A DNA stretch of 64,000 nt, taken from contig NZ_JHEI01000151.1 of assembly GCF_001273835.1 (NCBI RefSeq), positions 16,522 to 80,521 of the forward strand, read 5' to 3'. Source of the stretch: Leucobacter celer subsp. astrifaciens. GTDB lineage: Bacteria > Actinomycetota > Actinomycetes > Actinomycetales > Microbacteriaceae. A program made the translations under genes and the position numbers. Below, in pieces: positions 9,211 through 17,129 of the stretch (the first letter of the stretch is position 1; the number at the start of each line of letters is the position of its first letter). The notes under the pieces were generated by a model. The model did no database searches, was not told where the DNA came from, and saw only the letters and a list, made by a program, of their open reading frames with translations.

Positions 9211-10128
9211 ATGACCGATAGCACCGTCACCGGAGGTGTCGACGCCGTGAGCGCCGGCGCCTCCGGTACGGACGCCGCGGGTGGGAAGCGGAAGGGGCCC
9301 AAGAACTGGCGCCCGTTCCTGCTGCTGATCCCGGCGTTCGTGATCGTATCCCTGTTCTTCCTGGCACCGCTGATCGACGTGTTCATCCGGTCGGTGACCG
9401 ACCCGCAGCCCGGGCTGCAGAACTACGTCTGGCTGTTCACCACCGAGGCCAACCTCAACGTGGTGATCCGCACTTTCGGCACCGCGATCCTCGTGACGAT
9501 CGTGTGCCTGCTGCTCGCATACCCGTACGCGTACCTGATGACGATCGTGTCCGATCGCACCAGGAACCTGATGCAGCTGTTCATCATGATGCCGCTGTGG
9601 ACGTCGATCCTGGTGCGCACGCTCGCGTGGATGGTGCTGCTGCAGGACACCGGCCCGATCAACGGGCTGCTCGCGGCCTGGTTCGGGATCGGCCCGATCC
9701 CGCTGATCCGCACCACCTTCGGCGTCGCGCTGGGCATGAGCCAGGTGCTGCTGCCGTTCATGGTACTGCCCCTGTACTCGTCGATGGCGAAGATCGACAA
9801 ACGGCTGCTGCCGGCCGCGTCGAACCTGGGCGCGAACCCGGTGACGGCGTTCTTCACGGTGTACCTGCCGCTGTCGCGGCCGGGGATCTTCTCGGGCGGT
9901 GTGACGGTGTTCATCCTGGGCCTCGGCTTCTACATCATCCCGGCGCTGCTCGGCTCGTCCAAGGAGATCATGATCTCGGCGCTGATCCAGCAGCAGATCT
10001 CGGTGTTCCTGATGTGGGGGCAAGGGACCGCGCTCGGCATCTTCCTGCTGGTGTGCACGATCCTGATCCTCGTCGTGGTGTCCCGATTCAATAAGAACGG
10101 CAGCCTGTTCCCGGGGGTGGATAAATGA
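9211..10128 (+). CDS. ABC transporter permease, PotB type
   Basis: Integral membrane permease of the polyamine/opine family, 305 residues. It has a charged N-terminal tail, then a first membrane segment (FLLLIPAFVIVSLFFLAPLI), an external loop and five further hydrophobic segments. The EAA-like loop that contacts the ATPase is visible as NLGANPVTAFFTVYLPLSRP. No good Shine-Dalgarno precedes the ATG at 9211. A GTG at 9250 with GGAGG upstream is a reasonable alternative start that would shorten the disordered tail. It follows the binding protein by 5 bp. Confidence 0.88.
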   Translation: MTDSTVTGGVDAVSAGASGTDAAGGKRKGPKNWRPFLLLIPAFVIVSLFFLAPLIDVFIRSVTDPQPGLQNYVWLFTTEANLNVVIRTFGTAILVTIVCLLLAYPYAYLMTIVSDRTRNLMQLFIMMPLWTSILVRTLAWMVLLQDTGPINGLLAAWFGIGPIPLIRTTFGVALGMSQVLLPFMVLPLYSSMAKIDKRLLPAASNLGANPVTAFFTVYLPLSRPGIFSGGVTVFILGLGFYIIPALLGSSKEIMISALIQQQISVFLMWGQGTALGIFLLVCTILILVVVSRFNKNGSLFPGVDK

Positions 10129-10910
10129 CCTCGAAGAGACTGCTCGGCGTGTTCGCCGTGCTGATCGTGATCTGGCTGATCGTGCCCACGCTCGTGATCG
10201 TGCCGATGTCGTTCAACTCGGCCCCGTCGTTCAACTTCCCGCCGAAGGGCTTCTCGACGCAGTGGTACGAGAACTTCTTCACCGACCCGAGCTGGTTGCG
10301 GGCGCTGTTCTCCTCGCTGCAGGTCGCGGTGGTGACGATGATCGTTGCGACGACGGTCGGGGTCATGGCCGCGCTGGGGCTGTCGAAGGTGCGGTTCCGC
10401 GGCAAGGGGCTCATGGAGGGCTATTTCCTCCTCCCGCTCATCGTGCCCGGCATCGTGCTCGCGGTCGGCCTGTACTCGCTATTCCTGCGCATGAACCTGC
10501 TGGGCACCCTGCCCGGCTTCGTGCTCGCGCACACGATCGTGTCGATGCCGCTGGTGATCACGAACGTGATGGCGTCGCTGCAGGGCCTCGATCCGCGCCT
10601 CGAACAGGCATCGGCGTCGCTCGGAGCGGGAAAGCTGCGCACCTTCTTCTCGATCACGCTGCCGCTCATCGCGCCGGGCGTGACCGCGGGGGCGCTGTTC
10701 GCGTTCGTCACCTCGTTCGACGAGGTGATCCTGTCGCTGTTCATCCAATCCCCGTCCCTGCAGACGCTGCCCGTGAAGATCTTCAACAGCGTCACCCAGA
10801 CCAATGACCCGACGGTGGCGGCCGTCGCGGTGATCACGATGCTCACCTCGGTGGTCGTCATGCTCGTCGCCCAGTTCGCCACGAGGAAGAGAAAGCGACC
10901 GGTAGCGTGA
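10125..10910 (+). CDS. ABC transporter permease, PotC type
   Basis: Second permease of the importer, 261 residues, with six predicted membrane segments beginning LLGVFAVLIVIWLIVPTLVI. The EAA loop reads ASLGAGKLRTFFSITLPLIA. The ATG overlaps the stop of the upstream permease gene by 4 bp (ATGA), a translational coupling common in transporter operons. It should pair with the PotB-type subunit and the ATPase encoded next. Confidence 0.88.
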   Translation: MTSKRLLGVFAVLIVIWLIVPTLVIVPMSFNSAPSFNFPPKGFSTQWYENFFTDPSWLRALFSSLQVAVVTMIVATTVGVMAALGLSKVRFRGKGLMEGYFLLPLIVPGIVLAVGLYSLFLRMNLLGTLPGFVLAHTIVSMPLVITNVMASLQGLDPRLEQASASLGAGKLRTFFSITLPLIAPGVTAGALFAFVTSFDEVILSLFIQSPSLQTLPVKIFNSVTQTNDPTVAAVAVITMLTSVVVMLVAQFATRKRKRPVA

Positions 10911-12097
10911 ACGCTATGACACACTCCGAAATCCCCGTCCCCGAGGGGCACGAGCAGGAGCTGCGTGCCGAGGGGCTCAACACCCAGGCGATCCACGCGA
11001 TCGGCGAGGCCGGGATCAGCCTGAGCCAGGTGACCAAGCGCTACGGCGAGAGCACGGTGGTCGACGAGATCGACCTCGTGATCGAGCCGGGCGAGTTCAT
11101 GACCTTCCTGGGCCCCTCGGGATCCGGCAAGACCACCACCCTCAACATGATCGCCGGGTTCACCAGCGTCACCGAGGGGCGCCTGCACATCTACGGCAAG
11201 CCCGTGGCGAAGCTGCCGCCCCACAAGCGCGACATCGGCATGGTGTTCCAGAACTACGCCCTGTTCCCGCACAAGACCGTGGCCGAGAACATCGCCTACC
11301 CGCTGCAGCGCCGCAAGCTCTCGAAGGCCCAGCAGCAGCAGAAGGTCGCGGCGGCGCTCGCGATGGTGAAGATGGGCGAGTTCGGCGACCGCTACCCGTC
11401 GGAGCTCTCGGGCGGCCAGCAGCAGCGCGTCGCCCTCGCCCGGGCGCTCGTCTACGAGCCGCGCGTGCTGCTGATGGACGAGCCGCTCGGCGCGCTCGAC
11501 AAGAAGCTGCGCGAGTGGTTGCAGACCGAGATCAAGCGCATCCACCGCGAGGTCGGCTCGACGTTCGTGTACGTCACGCACGACCAGGAGGAGGCGCTGT
11601 CGATGTCGGATCGCATCGCCGTCTTCAACAACGGCAAGATCGAGCAGGTGGGCACCTCGGAGGACCTCTACGAGGCGCCGCAGACGCTCTTCGTCGGCCG
11701 CTTCCTCGGCGAGTCGACGGTGCTGCTCGGCAAGGGCACCGCGGCCGGCGACAAGCAGACGGCGATCGACGTCGCGGGCCACCGCATCGTCGCGAACGGG
11801 CAGAGCCGGCACGAGGATCTCGCGATCCTCATCCGTCCCGAGAACCTGCGCCTCGAGCCGGCGGCCACCCGGCCCTCCGAGCACCAGAACGCGATCCCGG
11901 TCACGATCCTCGACGTGACCTATCTCGGCGCTTCCCGCCGCTACACGGTGCGGCTGCCCGACGGCAGCGAGGGCGCCGTGCGACTGGGGCAGGACGCCCG
12001 CATCCACAACCGCGGGGACCAGGTCGCCATGATGTGGGACGTCTCCTCCGGCGTGCTGCTGGTCGACACCGGCGAGGCCGGCGAGTCGGCCACGTAG
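10907..12097 (+). CDS. Polyamine ABC transporter ATP-binding protein, PotA type
   Basis: ATPase of the importer, 396 residues. Walker A is GPSGSGKTT, the Q-loop lies in GMVFQNYALFPHKTV, the signature is LSGGQQQRVALARAL, and Walker B is VLLMDEPLGALD. The switch His is in YVTHDQEEALSMSDR. A C-terminal TOBE-like domain at about 270-390 is typical of PotA/MalK-class ATPases. The GTG at 10907 overlaps the permease stop by 4 bp; an ATG three codons later is an alternative. It is the last gene of the potDBCA-type operon and is followed by family A repeats. Confidence 0.9.
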   Translation: MNAMTHSEIPVPEGHEQELRAEGLNTQAIHAIGEAGISLSQVTKRYGESTVVDEIDLVIEPGEFMTFLGPSGSGKTTTLNMIAGFTSVTEGRLHIYGKPVAKLPPHKRDIGMVFQNYALFPHKTVAENIAYPLQRRKLSKAQQQQKVAAALAMVKMGEFGDRYPSELSGGQQQRVALARALVYEPRVLLMDEPLGALDKKLREWLQTEIKRIHREVGSTFVYVTHDQEEALSMSDRIAVFNNGKIEQVGTSEDLYEAPQTLFVGRFLGESTVLLGKGTAAGDKQTAIDVAGHRIVANGQSRHEDLAILIRPENLRLEPAATRPSEHQNAIPVTILDVTYLGASRRYTVRLPDGSEGAVRLGQDARIHNRGDQVAMMWDVSSGVLLVDTGEAGESAT

Positions 12098-12105
12098 CAG
12101 CGGAC

Positions 12106-12263
12106 CCGCCGGCCGAGCGAGCGGAGTGCCCCGCCGGCCGAGCGAGCGGAGTGCCCCGCCGGTTGAGCGAGCGGAGCGTCCCGCCGGTTGAGCGAGCGGA
12201 GCGAGTCGAAACCCTCACGCATCCTGGTTTCGACTCGTCGCTGCGCTCCTCGCTCAACCGGCG
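12106..12263. repeat. Family A repeat, copy 2: four tandem half-units plus inverted arm
   Basis: Four successive units of 25 bp (12106-12130, 12131-12155, 12156-12180, and from 12181), each of the form ccgccggNNgagcgagcgga. The last runs on through gagtcgaaacc and is answered by a complementary arm ggtttcgactcg...cgctcaaccgg. It fills the gap between the convergent ATPase and MHS permease genes, where the final inverted repeat could act as a terminator. Confidence 0.85.
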
Positions 12264-12305
12264 AGAGTCCCCTCGTCATTCGGCGGAACGCTCGGGCCCC
12301 GAGCG

Positions 12306-13709
12306 TCAGTCGTTGATGTCGACGTCCTTCGTCTCGGGCGTGAGGATGAGCGAGATCAGCGTGAGCACCGCCGCGCCGGTCAGGTAGAGGCCGACGTAGA
12401 CGGGGCTGCCGTCGGCGAGTCCCCACAGCCACACCGCGATGATGGGGGCGAGCGCCGCACCGAGGATCGACGAGACGTTGTACGCGATCGCCGATCCCGT
12501 GTAGCGCACGTTCGTGGGGAACATCTCGGGCAGGAATGCACCCATCGGGCCGAAGGTGAGGCCCATCAGGGTGAAGCCGAGCGCGAGGAAGAAGATCACG
12601 AGCGCGGTACCGCCGCCCAACAGGGGCACGAAGGTGAAGCCGAACAGCGCGATCGCGATCGTCACCGCGATGAGCGTGCGACGGCGGCCGAAGCGGTCGG
12701 CGAGCGGACCGGAGACGAGCGTGAACACGCCGAAGAACAGCACGCCGAACACGAGCATCAGGATGAAGTCGTTGTAGGCGTAGCCGAGTCCGGGAACGTA
12801 GGCGTCCGCGTCGAACGGAGCGCCCGAGGCCTCGGCGGCCTGCTGCGCCGCCGCGAGGCCGGGCCGGGTGCCGAGGGTGAGCGTGTACGAGGTCATCAGA
12901 TAGAACAGCACGTATGTCGCGAGCATCGCGAAGGTGCCGAGGATCAGCGCGCGCCAGTGGAATCGGAAGGCCGTGACGAGGGGCATGCGGGTGACCTGGC
13001 CCCGCTCCTTGGTGCGCTCGAACGCCGATGACTCGACGAGCTTCAGTCGCACCCACAGGCCGATGATCACCATCACGGCGGAGAACAGGAAGGGGATGCG
13101 CCAACCCCAGCTGAGGAACGCCTCGGAGGCGATGCCGGGCTGCGAGGGATCGGCGAGTGCCGTGTTGATCGCGAAGAACAGCAGATTCGCGATGATGAAG
13201 CCGATGGGTGCGCCCAGCTGGGGGAAGGTGCCGTACCAGGCGCGCTTGCCCTCGGGAGCGTTCTCGGTGGCGACGAGCGCGGCGCCCGACCACTCTCCGC
13301 CGATCGCGAAGCCCTGGGCGAGGCGCATGAGCAGGAGCAGAGCCGCTGCCCAGATCCCGATCTCGGCGTGCGTCGGCAGCAGTCCGATGAGGAAGGTGGC
13401 GATGCCCATCGTGAGCAGCGAGGCGACGAGGGTGGTCTTGCGACCGAGCCGGTCTCCGAGGTGTCCGAAGAAGACCGCGCCGACGGGGCGGGCGAGCATG
13501 GCCGCGCCGAAGGTGGCGAAGGAGGCCAGCAGCGCGGTGGTCTCGTTGCCGGTCGGGAAGAAGAGGTGCGGGAAGACGAGCACCGCCGCGGTGGCGTAGA
13601 CGTAGAAGTCGTAGAACTCGATGGTGGTGCCGACGAGGCTCGCGATGATGACCCGGGAACGGGAGTTGCGCGGTGCGGCGGTCGGTGCTGATACGGCTGG
13701 TGATGACAC
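12306..13709 (-). CDS. MFS transporter, metabolite:H+ symporter (MHS) type
   Basis: Twelve-helix major facilitator transporter of 467 residues. The N-terminal signature VGTTIEFYDFYVYATAAVLVF is typical of the metabolite:H+ symporter family (shikimate, alpha-ketoglutarate and proline/betaine carriers). The MFS loop motif appears twice, as GHLGDRLGRKTTLV and GPLADRFGRRRTLI. The FAIGGEWSGAALVATENAP stretch also fits MHS. The GTG start at 13709 has only a weak GAAAG upstream. The gene is divergent from the PuuB-like oxidase, so it may import an amine-related or organic-acid substrate; the substrate is not readable. Confidence 0.88.
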   Translation of the reverse strand: MSSPAVSAPTAAPRNSRSRVIIASLVGTTIEFYDFYVYATAAVLVFPHLFFPTGNETTALLASFATFGAAMLARPVGAVFFGHLGDRLGRKTTLVASLLTMGIATFLIGLLPTHAEIGIWAAALLLLMRLAQGFAIGGEWSGAALVATENAPEGKRAWYGTFPQLGAPIGFIIANLLFFAINTALADPSQPGIASEAFLSWGWRIPFLFSAVMVIIGLWVRLKLVESSAFERTKERGQVTRMPLVTAFRFHWRALILGTFAMLATYVLFYLMTSYTLTLGTRPGLAAAQQAAEASGAPFDADAYVPGLGYAYNDFILMLVFGVLFFGVFTLVSGPLADRFGRRRTLIAVTIAIALFGFTFVPLLGGGTALVIFFLALGFTLMGLTFGPMGAFLPEMFPTNVRYTGSAIAYNVSSILGAALAPIIAVWLWGLADGSPVYVGLYLTGAAVLTLISLILTPETKDVDIND

Positions 13710-13990
13710 GGGCGGCTTTCGGTTGCGTTCGGTGCGCCGGCCGCCGGTACGTCGGTGTGTGTCGATGGCTCAGCGCCATTGACTGCGTGCGTCCTCGTGA
13801 GACGCTGTGGTCCAGTGTACGCTCCAGATTTTGTGGACGATGAACGTGGTACCGGCGCCAGTGCGCTCGAATAAAGCCGGAATCACCGCTCTCTCGGCTG
13901 GCAACATACTGAATCAGTTGCGTTTTCCCCTATGTGGTCGCGAAATCGATATCGTTGAGGGTGAGGCTCGATGAAGCGGAGGAATCAAGG

Positions 13991-15361
13991 ATGATCAACG
14001 GCAACGTGTCCCACTGGTGGCAGCAGGTCGGAGAGCCGAAGCAGCGGCCCGAGCTGCCGGGGAACATTTCCGCCGATGTCGCGATCGTGGGTGCCGGGTA
14101 CACGGGTCTGTGGACCGCGTACTACCTGAAGCAGGCCCGGCCCGATCTGGACGTGGTGATCGTCGAGCAGCGGCACGCCGGATACGGGGCCTCGGGTCGC
14201 AACGGCGGCTGGCTGACCTCGGCGATGACAGGTGGCCGAGCCCAGTACGAGCCGACGCACGGTCGTGACGCCGCGGAGCGCTTCCAGCGGGCGATGAACG
14301 AGACGGTGGATGAGGTGATCCGAGTGGCCGCCGCCGAGGGGATCGACGCGGACATCAAGAAGGGCGGGGAGTTCAACGTCGCCTACACGCCGGCGCAGGA
14401 GGCGCGGATCCGCGCGTTCGCAGCGGAGGAGCAGTCGTGGAAGCACACCGATCTCGAGTTGCTCGAGGCCCCCGAGGCGACGGCGAAGATCAACGTGGCG
14501 GGGACGCGGGCGGCGGTGTGGCACCCGCACGCGGCGCGGATCCAGCCGGCGAAGCTCGCGGCGGGCCTGGCCGAGGCCGTGGAGCGGGCGGGCGTGAAGA
14601 TCTACGAGCGCACGCGAGCGGTGGAGATCGAGCCGCACCGGCTGCGCACCACGCACGGCACGGTCTCGGCCGAATACATCGTGCGCGCGACCGAGGGCTT
14701 CACCGCGGGACTCAAGGGGCTGAAGCGCTTGTGGCTGCCGATGAACTCGTCGCTGATCGCGACCGAGCCGCTGTCTTCGGAGGTGTGGGATGAACTGCAC
14801 TGGAACCAGGGCGAGGTACTGGGCGATTTCGCGCACGTGTACATGTACGCGCAGCGCACAGCCGACGACCGGATCGCGATCGGTGGCCGCGGGGTGCCGT
14901 ACAAGTACGGGTCGCGGACCGATACCGACGGCCAGACGGCGCTGTCGACGGTGGAGACGCTGAGCGAGATCCTGCATCGCTTCTTCCCCGCGACGCGGGG
15001 CGCCGCGATCGATCACGTGTGGTCGGGGGTGCTCGGGGTGCCGCGGGACTGGGCGGCGACGGTGGGTCTGGACCGGGAGACGGGGATCGCGTGGGGTGGC
15101 GGATACGTCGGCACGGGTGTGACCTCGACGAATCTCGCAGGCCGGACGATCGCGGATCTGATCCTCGGGAACGATTCGGAGATCGTCTCGCTGCCGTGGG
15201 TGAACCATCGGGTGCGCAAGTGGGAACCGGAACCGTTGCGCTGGATCGCGACGAAGGGGCTGTACGCGGCGTACGGGATGGCGGATCGGGCCGAGCTCGC
15301 GGGGCGTGGGAAGACATCCCCGATCGCGCACATCGCCGACGTCGTCACCGGACGGCACTGA
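13991..15361 (+). CDS. FAD-dependent oxidoreductase, gamma-glutamylputrescine oxidase (PuuB)-like
   Basis: DAO-family flavoprotein of 456 residues. It starts NGNVSHWWQQVG, resembling PuuB-type proteins, followed by the Rossmann motif ADVAIVGAGYTGLWTAYYL and GASGRNGGWL, characteristic of the family. PuuB oxidises gamma-glutamyl-putrescine to the aldehyde; here the exact amine is unproven. The ATG at 13991 is preceded by GGAGGAA. A longer frame to 13934 has no such site. Downstream lie a cupin gene and a second DAO-type oxidase on the same strand, so this looks like an amine-degradation operon. Confidence 0.85.
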   Translation: MINGNVSHWWQQVGEPKQRPELPGNISADVAIVGAGYTGLWTAYYLKQARPDLDVVIVEQRHAGYGASGRNGGWLTSAMTGGRAQYEPTHGRDAAERFQRAMNETVDEVIRVAAAEGIDADIKKGGEFNVAYTPAQEARIRAFAAEEQSWKHTDLELLEAPEATAKINVAGTRAAVWHPHAARIQPAKLAAGLAEAVERAGVKIYERTRAVEIEPHRLRTTHGTVSAEYIVRATEGFTAGLKGLKRLWLPMNSSLIATEPLSSEVWDELHWNQGEVLGDFAHVYMYAQRTADDRIAIGGRGVPYKYGSRTDTDGQTALSTVETLSEILHRFFPATRGAAIDHVWSGVLGVPRDWAATVGLDRETGIAWGGGYVGTGVTSTNLAGRTIADLILGNDSEIVSLPWVNHRVRKWEPEPLRWIATKGLYAAYGMADRAELAGRGKTSPIAHIADVVTGRH

Positions 15362-15367
15362 CTCGCT

Positions 15368-15429
15368 CCCGCCGGTTGAGCGAGCGCAGCCCCTCGCCGG
15401 TTGAGCGAGGCGAAGCCGAGTCGAAACCC
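15368..15429. repeat. Family A repeat, copy 3
   Basis: Two tandem half-units (ccgccggttgagcgagcgca and cgccggttgagcgaggcgaa) run into gagtcgaaacc without the complementary closing arm. The copy lies between the co-directional PuuB-like and cupin genes and ends 24 bp before the cupin ATG, next to its Shine-Dalgarno. Confidence 0.8.
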
Positions 15430-15453
15430 GATCCCGGTCAGAAAGGACCATCC

Positions 15454-15810
15454 ATGACCACCACCATTCGCACCCACGCCGCGCACGATACCGCCGCGGC
15501 CGACCTCGGTGCTCACGCCTCGAAGCCCACGGCCACCACCGAGGGGCTCACCGAGGCATCCGTCAGCACCTGGTCGAACGGCCGCGTCGATACCGGGCTG
15601 TGGGAGTGCACGCCGGGGGAGTTCACCGCCGAGCGCAACGGCTACACCGAGATCTGCACGATCCTCTCGGGACGCGTCGCGATCGAGGTCGAGGGGCAGG
15701 AGCCCGAGGAGTTCGGCCCGGGCGACGTGATGGTGATGCCCTCCGGATGGAAAGGCGTCTGGCGCGTGCACGAGCCGCTGCGCAAGCACTACACCACCAT
15801 CGACGACTGA
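15454..15810 (+). CDS. Cupin-domain protein (EutQ-like/DUF861-type)
   Basis: Small single-domain cupin of 118 residues. Cupin-like elements are visible: WECTPGEFTAERNGYTEICT and SGRVAIEVEGQEPEEFGPGD, then VMPSGWKGVWRVHEPLRK. The family is often linked to amine or ethanolamine catabolism and may bind a small ligand or metal; catalytic activity is not established. The start has a GAAAGGA Shine-Dalgarno 7 nt upstream. It sits between two amine-type flavin oxidases, suggesting a role in handling the aldehyde or sensing the substrate, which is inference. Confidence 0.82.
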   Translation: MTTTIRTHAAHDTAAADLGAHASKPTATTEGLTEASVSTWSNGRVDTGLWECTPGEFTAERNGYTEICTILSGRVAIEVEGQEPEEFGPGDVMVMPSGWKGVWRVHEPLRKHYTTIDD

Positions 15811-15822
15811 TCCGGGTCTGAC

Positions 15823-16995
15823 ATGACCGGGCGACGGGTGATCGTGGTGGGCGGCGGAGCCTGGGGGCTGCCGGCCGCGCTGCAGCTGCAGGATCAGGGC
15901 TGGCGGGTGACGCTGCTCGAACGTTTCGAGCCCGGCGGACCGCACGCCTCGAACGGAGGCACCTCGCGGCTGTGGCGGCTCGCCGACACGCAGGTGTGGC
16001 GGGCACGCGCCATGCTCGGCACGCTCGAGGCGATGGAGCGGCTGAGTGCGCGACTCGGCGAGGCGGTGTTCAGTCGCACCGGGGTGCTCTGGCGGGACGA
16101 TCTCTCCCTGCCGGCGGTCGCCGAGGCGCTCGACTCGATCGCGCAGCGCTACGAGCGCGTCGAAGCGGATCGTGTCGGCGATCGCTTTCCGGGACTGCGG
16201 CCTGACGGCAGACCGGCGCTGTTCGTCGAGCAGGCCGGTGTGGTCTTCGCGGATCGACTGCTGCGCGGCGCGCTTCGCGAGTTCGAGGCCGGGGGCGGCG
16301 AGTACCGACCGCGCACCCGCGTCACGGGCGTCGAACCGCGTGAGGCGTCGGCGCTCGTGACGCTCGCGGACGGCAGCGCGATCGAGGCCGATCAGGTGCT
16401 GGTGGCCGCGGGCCCGGGCGCCGCCGAACTGCTACCCGGACTCGGTATCTCATTGCCGCTCACGCCCTATATCGAGCAGGTGGTGCACTTCGGGGATCCC
16501 GCGTCGAACCCACCGGCGCCCGATCTGCCCGGACTCGTGGACTGCCCGCGCGGCGACGCCCCCGGCATCTACGCGATGCCGGACGGCGCATCCGGCTACA
16601 AGGTGGGCCTCGACCAGCCGCTGCGCCCGCTCGCCGGCGGCATCCTCGGCGAGGATCTCGACCGCTCCGAGGATCCTGCGCGCACCGAGGCGATCCGGGC
16701 TCGCGTCGAGCGCGATCTCACCGCGATCCGGCCGCGTCCGCTCGCGGCCCAGGTGTGCACGTGGACCGATTCCGGCGACGGCGACTTCATCGTGGGGCGC
16801 ACCCACGACACGGTCGTGCTGGCCTGCGGCGACTCCGGCGAGGGCTTCAAATACGCGGCGTTCATGGGGGAGTACCTCTCCGATCTCGTCGCCGGCGGCA
16901 CCGGCGATCCGGAATATCAGAGACACTGGGATCCGCGTCGCTTCGGGGCCGACCCGGTGCCCCGCGCGCACTTCGATGCGATCGGTCGGCATTGA
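15823..16995 (+). CDS. FAD-dependent oxidoreductase (sarcosine/N-methyltryptophan oxidase-like)
   Basis: DAO-superfamily flavoprotein of 390 residues. The N-terminal motif RRVIVVGGGAWGLPAALQL is the FAD-binding Rossmann fold. The stretch GGPHASNGGTSRLWRL is characteristic of monomeric sarcosine oxidase and N-methyl-tryptophan oxidase relatives, and the C-terminal region has CGDSGEGFKYAAFMGEYLSDL. It should oxidise a secondary amine or amino acid with O2. It follows the cupin gene by 12 bp. No clear Shine-Dalgarno precedes the ATG, so coupling to upstream translation is likely. Confidence 0.85.
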   Translation: MTGRRVIVVGGGAWGLPAALQLQDQGWRVTLLERFEPGGPHASNGGTSRLWRLADTQVWRARAMLGTLEAMERLSARLGEAVFSRTGVLWRDDLSLPAVAEALDSIAQRYERVEADRVGDRFPGLRPDGRPALFVEQAGVVFADRLLRGALREFEAGGGEYRPRTRVTGVEPREASALVTLADGSAIEADQVLVAAGPGAAELLPGLGISLPLTPYIEQVVHFGDPASNPPAPDLPGLVDCPRGDAPGIYAMPDGASGYKVGLDQPLRPLAGGILGEDLDRSEDPARTEAIRARVERDLTAIRPRPLAAQVCTWTDSGDGDFIVGRTHDTVVLACGDSGEGFKYAAFMGEYLSDLVAGGTGDPEYQRHWDPRRFGADPVPRAHFDAIGRH

Positions 16996-17019
16996 CCCGC
17001 CGTACGCTGGTCGGGCGGG

Positions 17020-17061
17020 CCTGCCGGTGCGGGCTTGCCGGTGCGGGCTTGCCGGTGCGGG
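17020..17061. repeat. Three tandem 14-bp units
   Basis: The unit c(c/t)tgccggtgcggg occurs three times in a row without interruption in the 134-bp gap between the DAO-type oxidase and the amidohydrolase. Such short arrays can vary in copy number by slippage. Its relation to the downstream promoter is unknown. Confidence 0.8.
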
Positions 17062-17129
17062 AACCCGGGAACGACCTGTGCTCTGATTCGCAAGCTCGTG
17101 CAACGGGCGGGAACTGAAAGGACTCACAC

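Noticed and set aside
12106..12205. Tandem 25-bp units as a small CRISPR array
   Set aside because: The units follow each other without spacers and match dispersed intergenic repeats; no cas genes are present.
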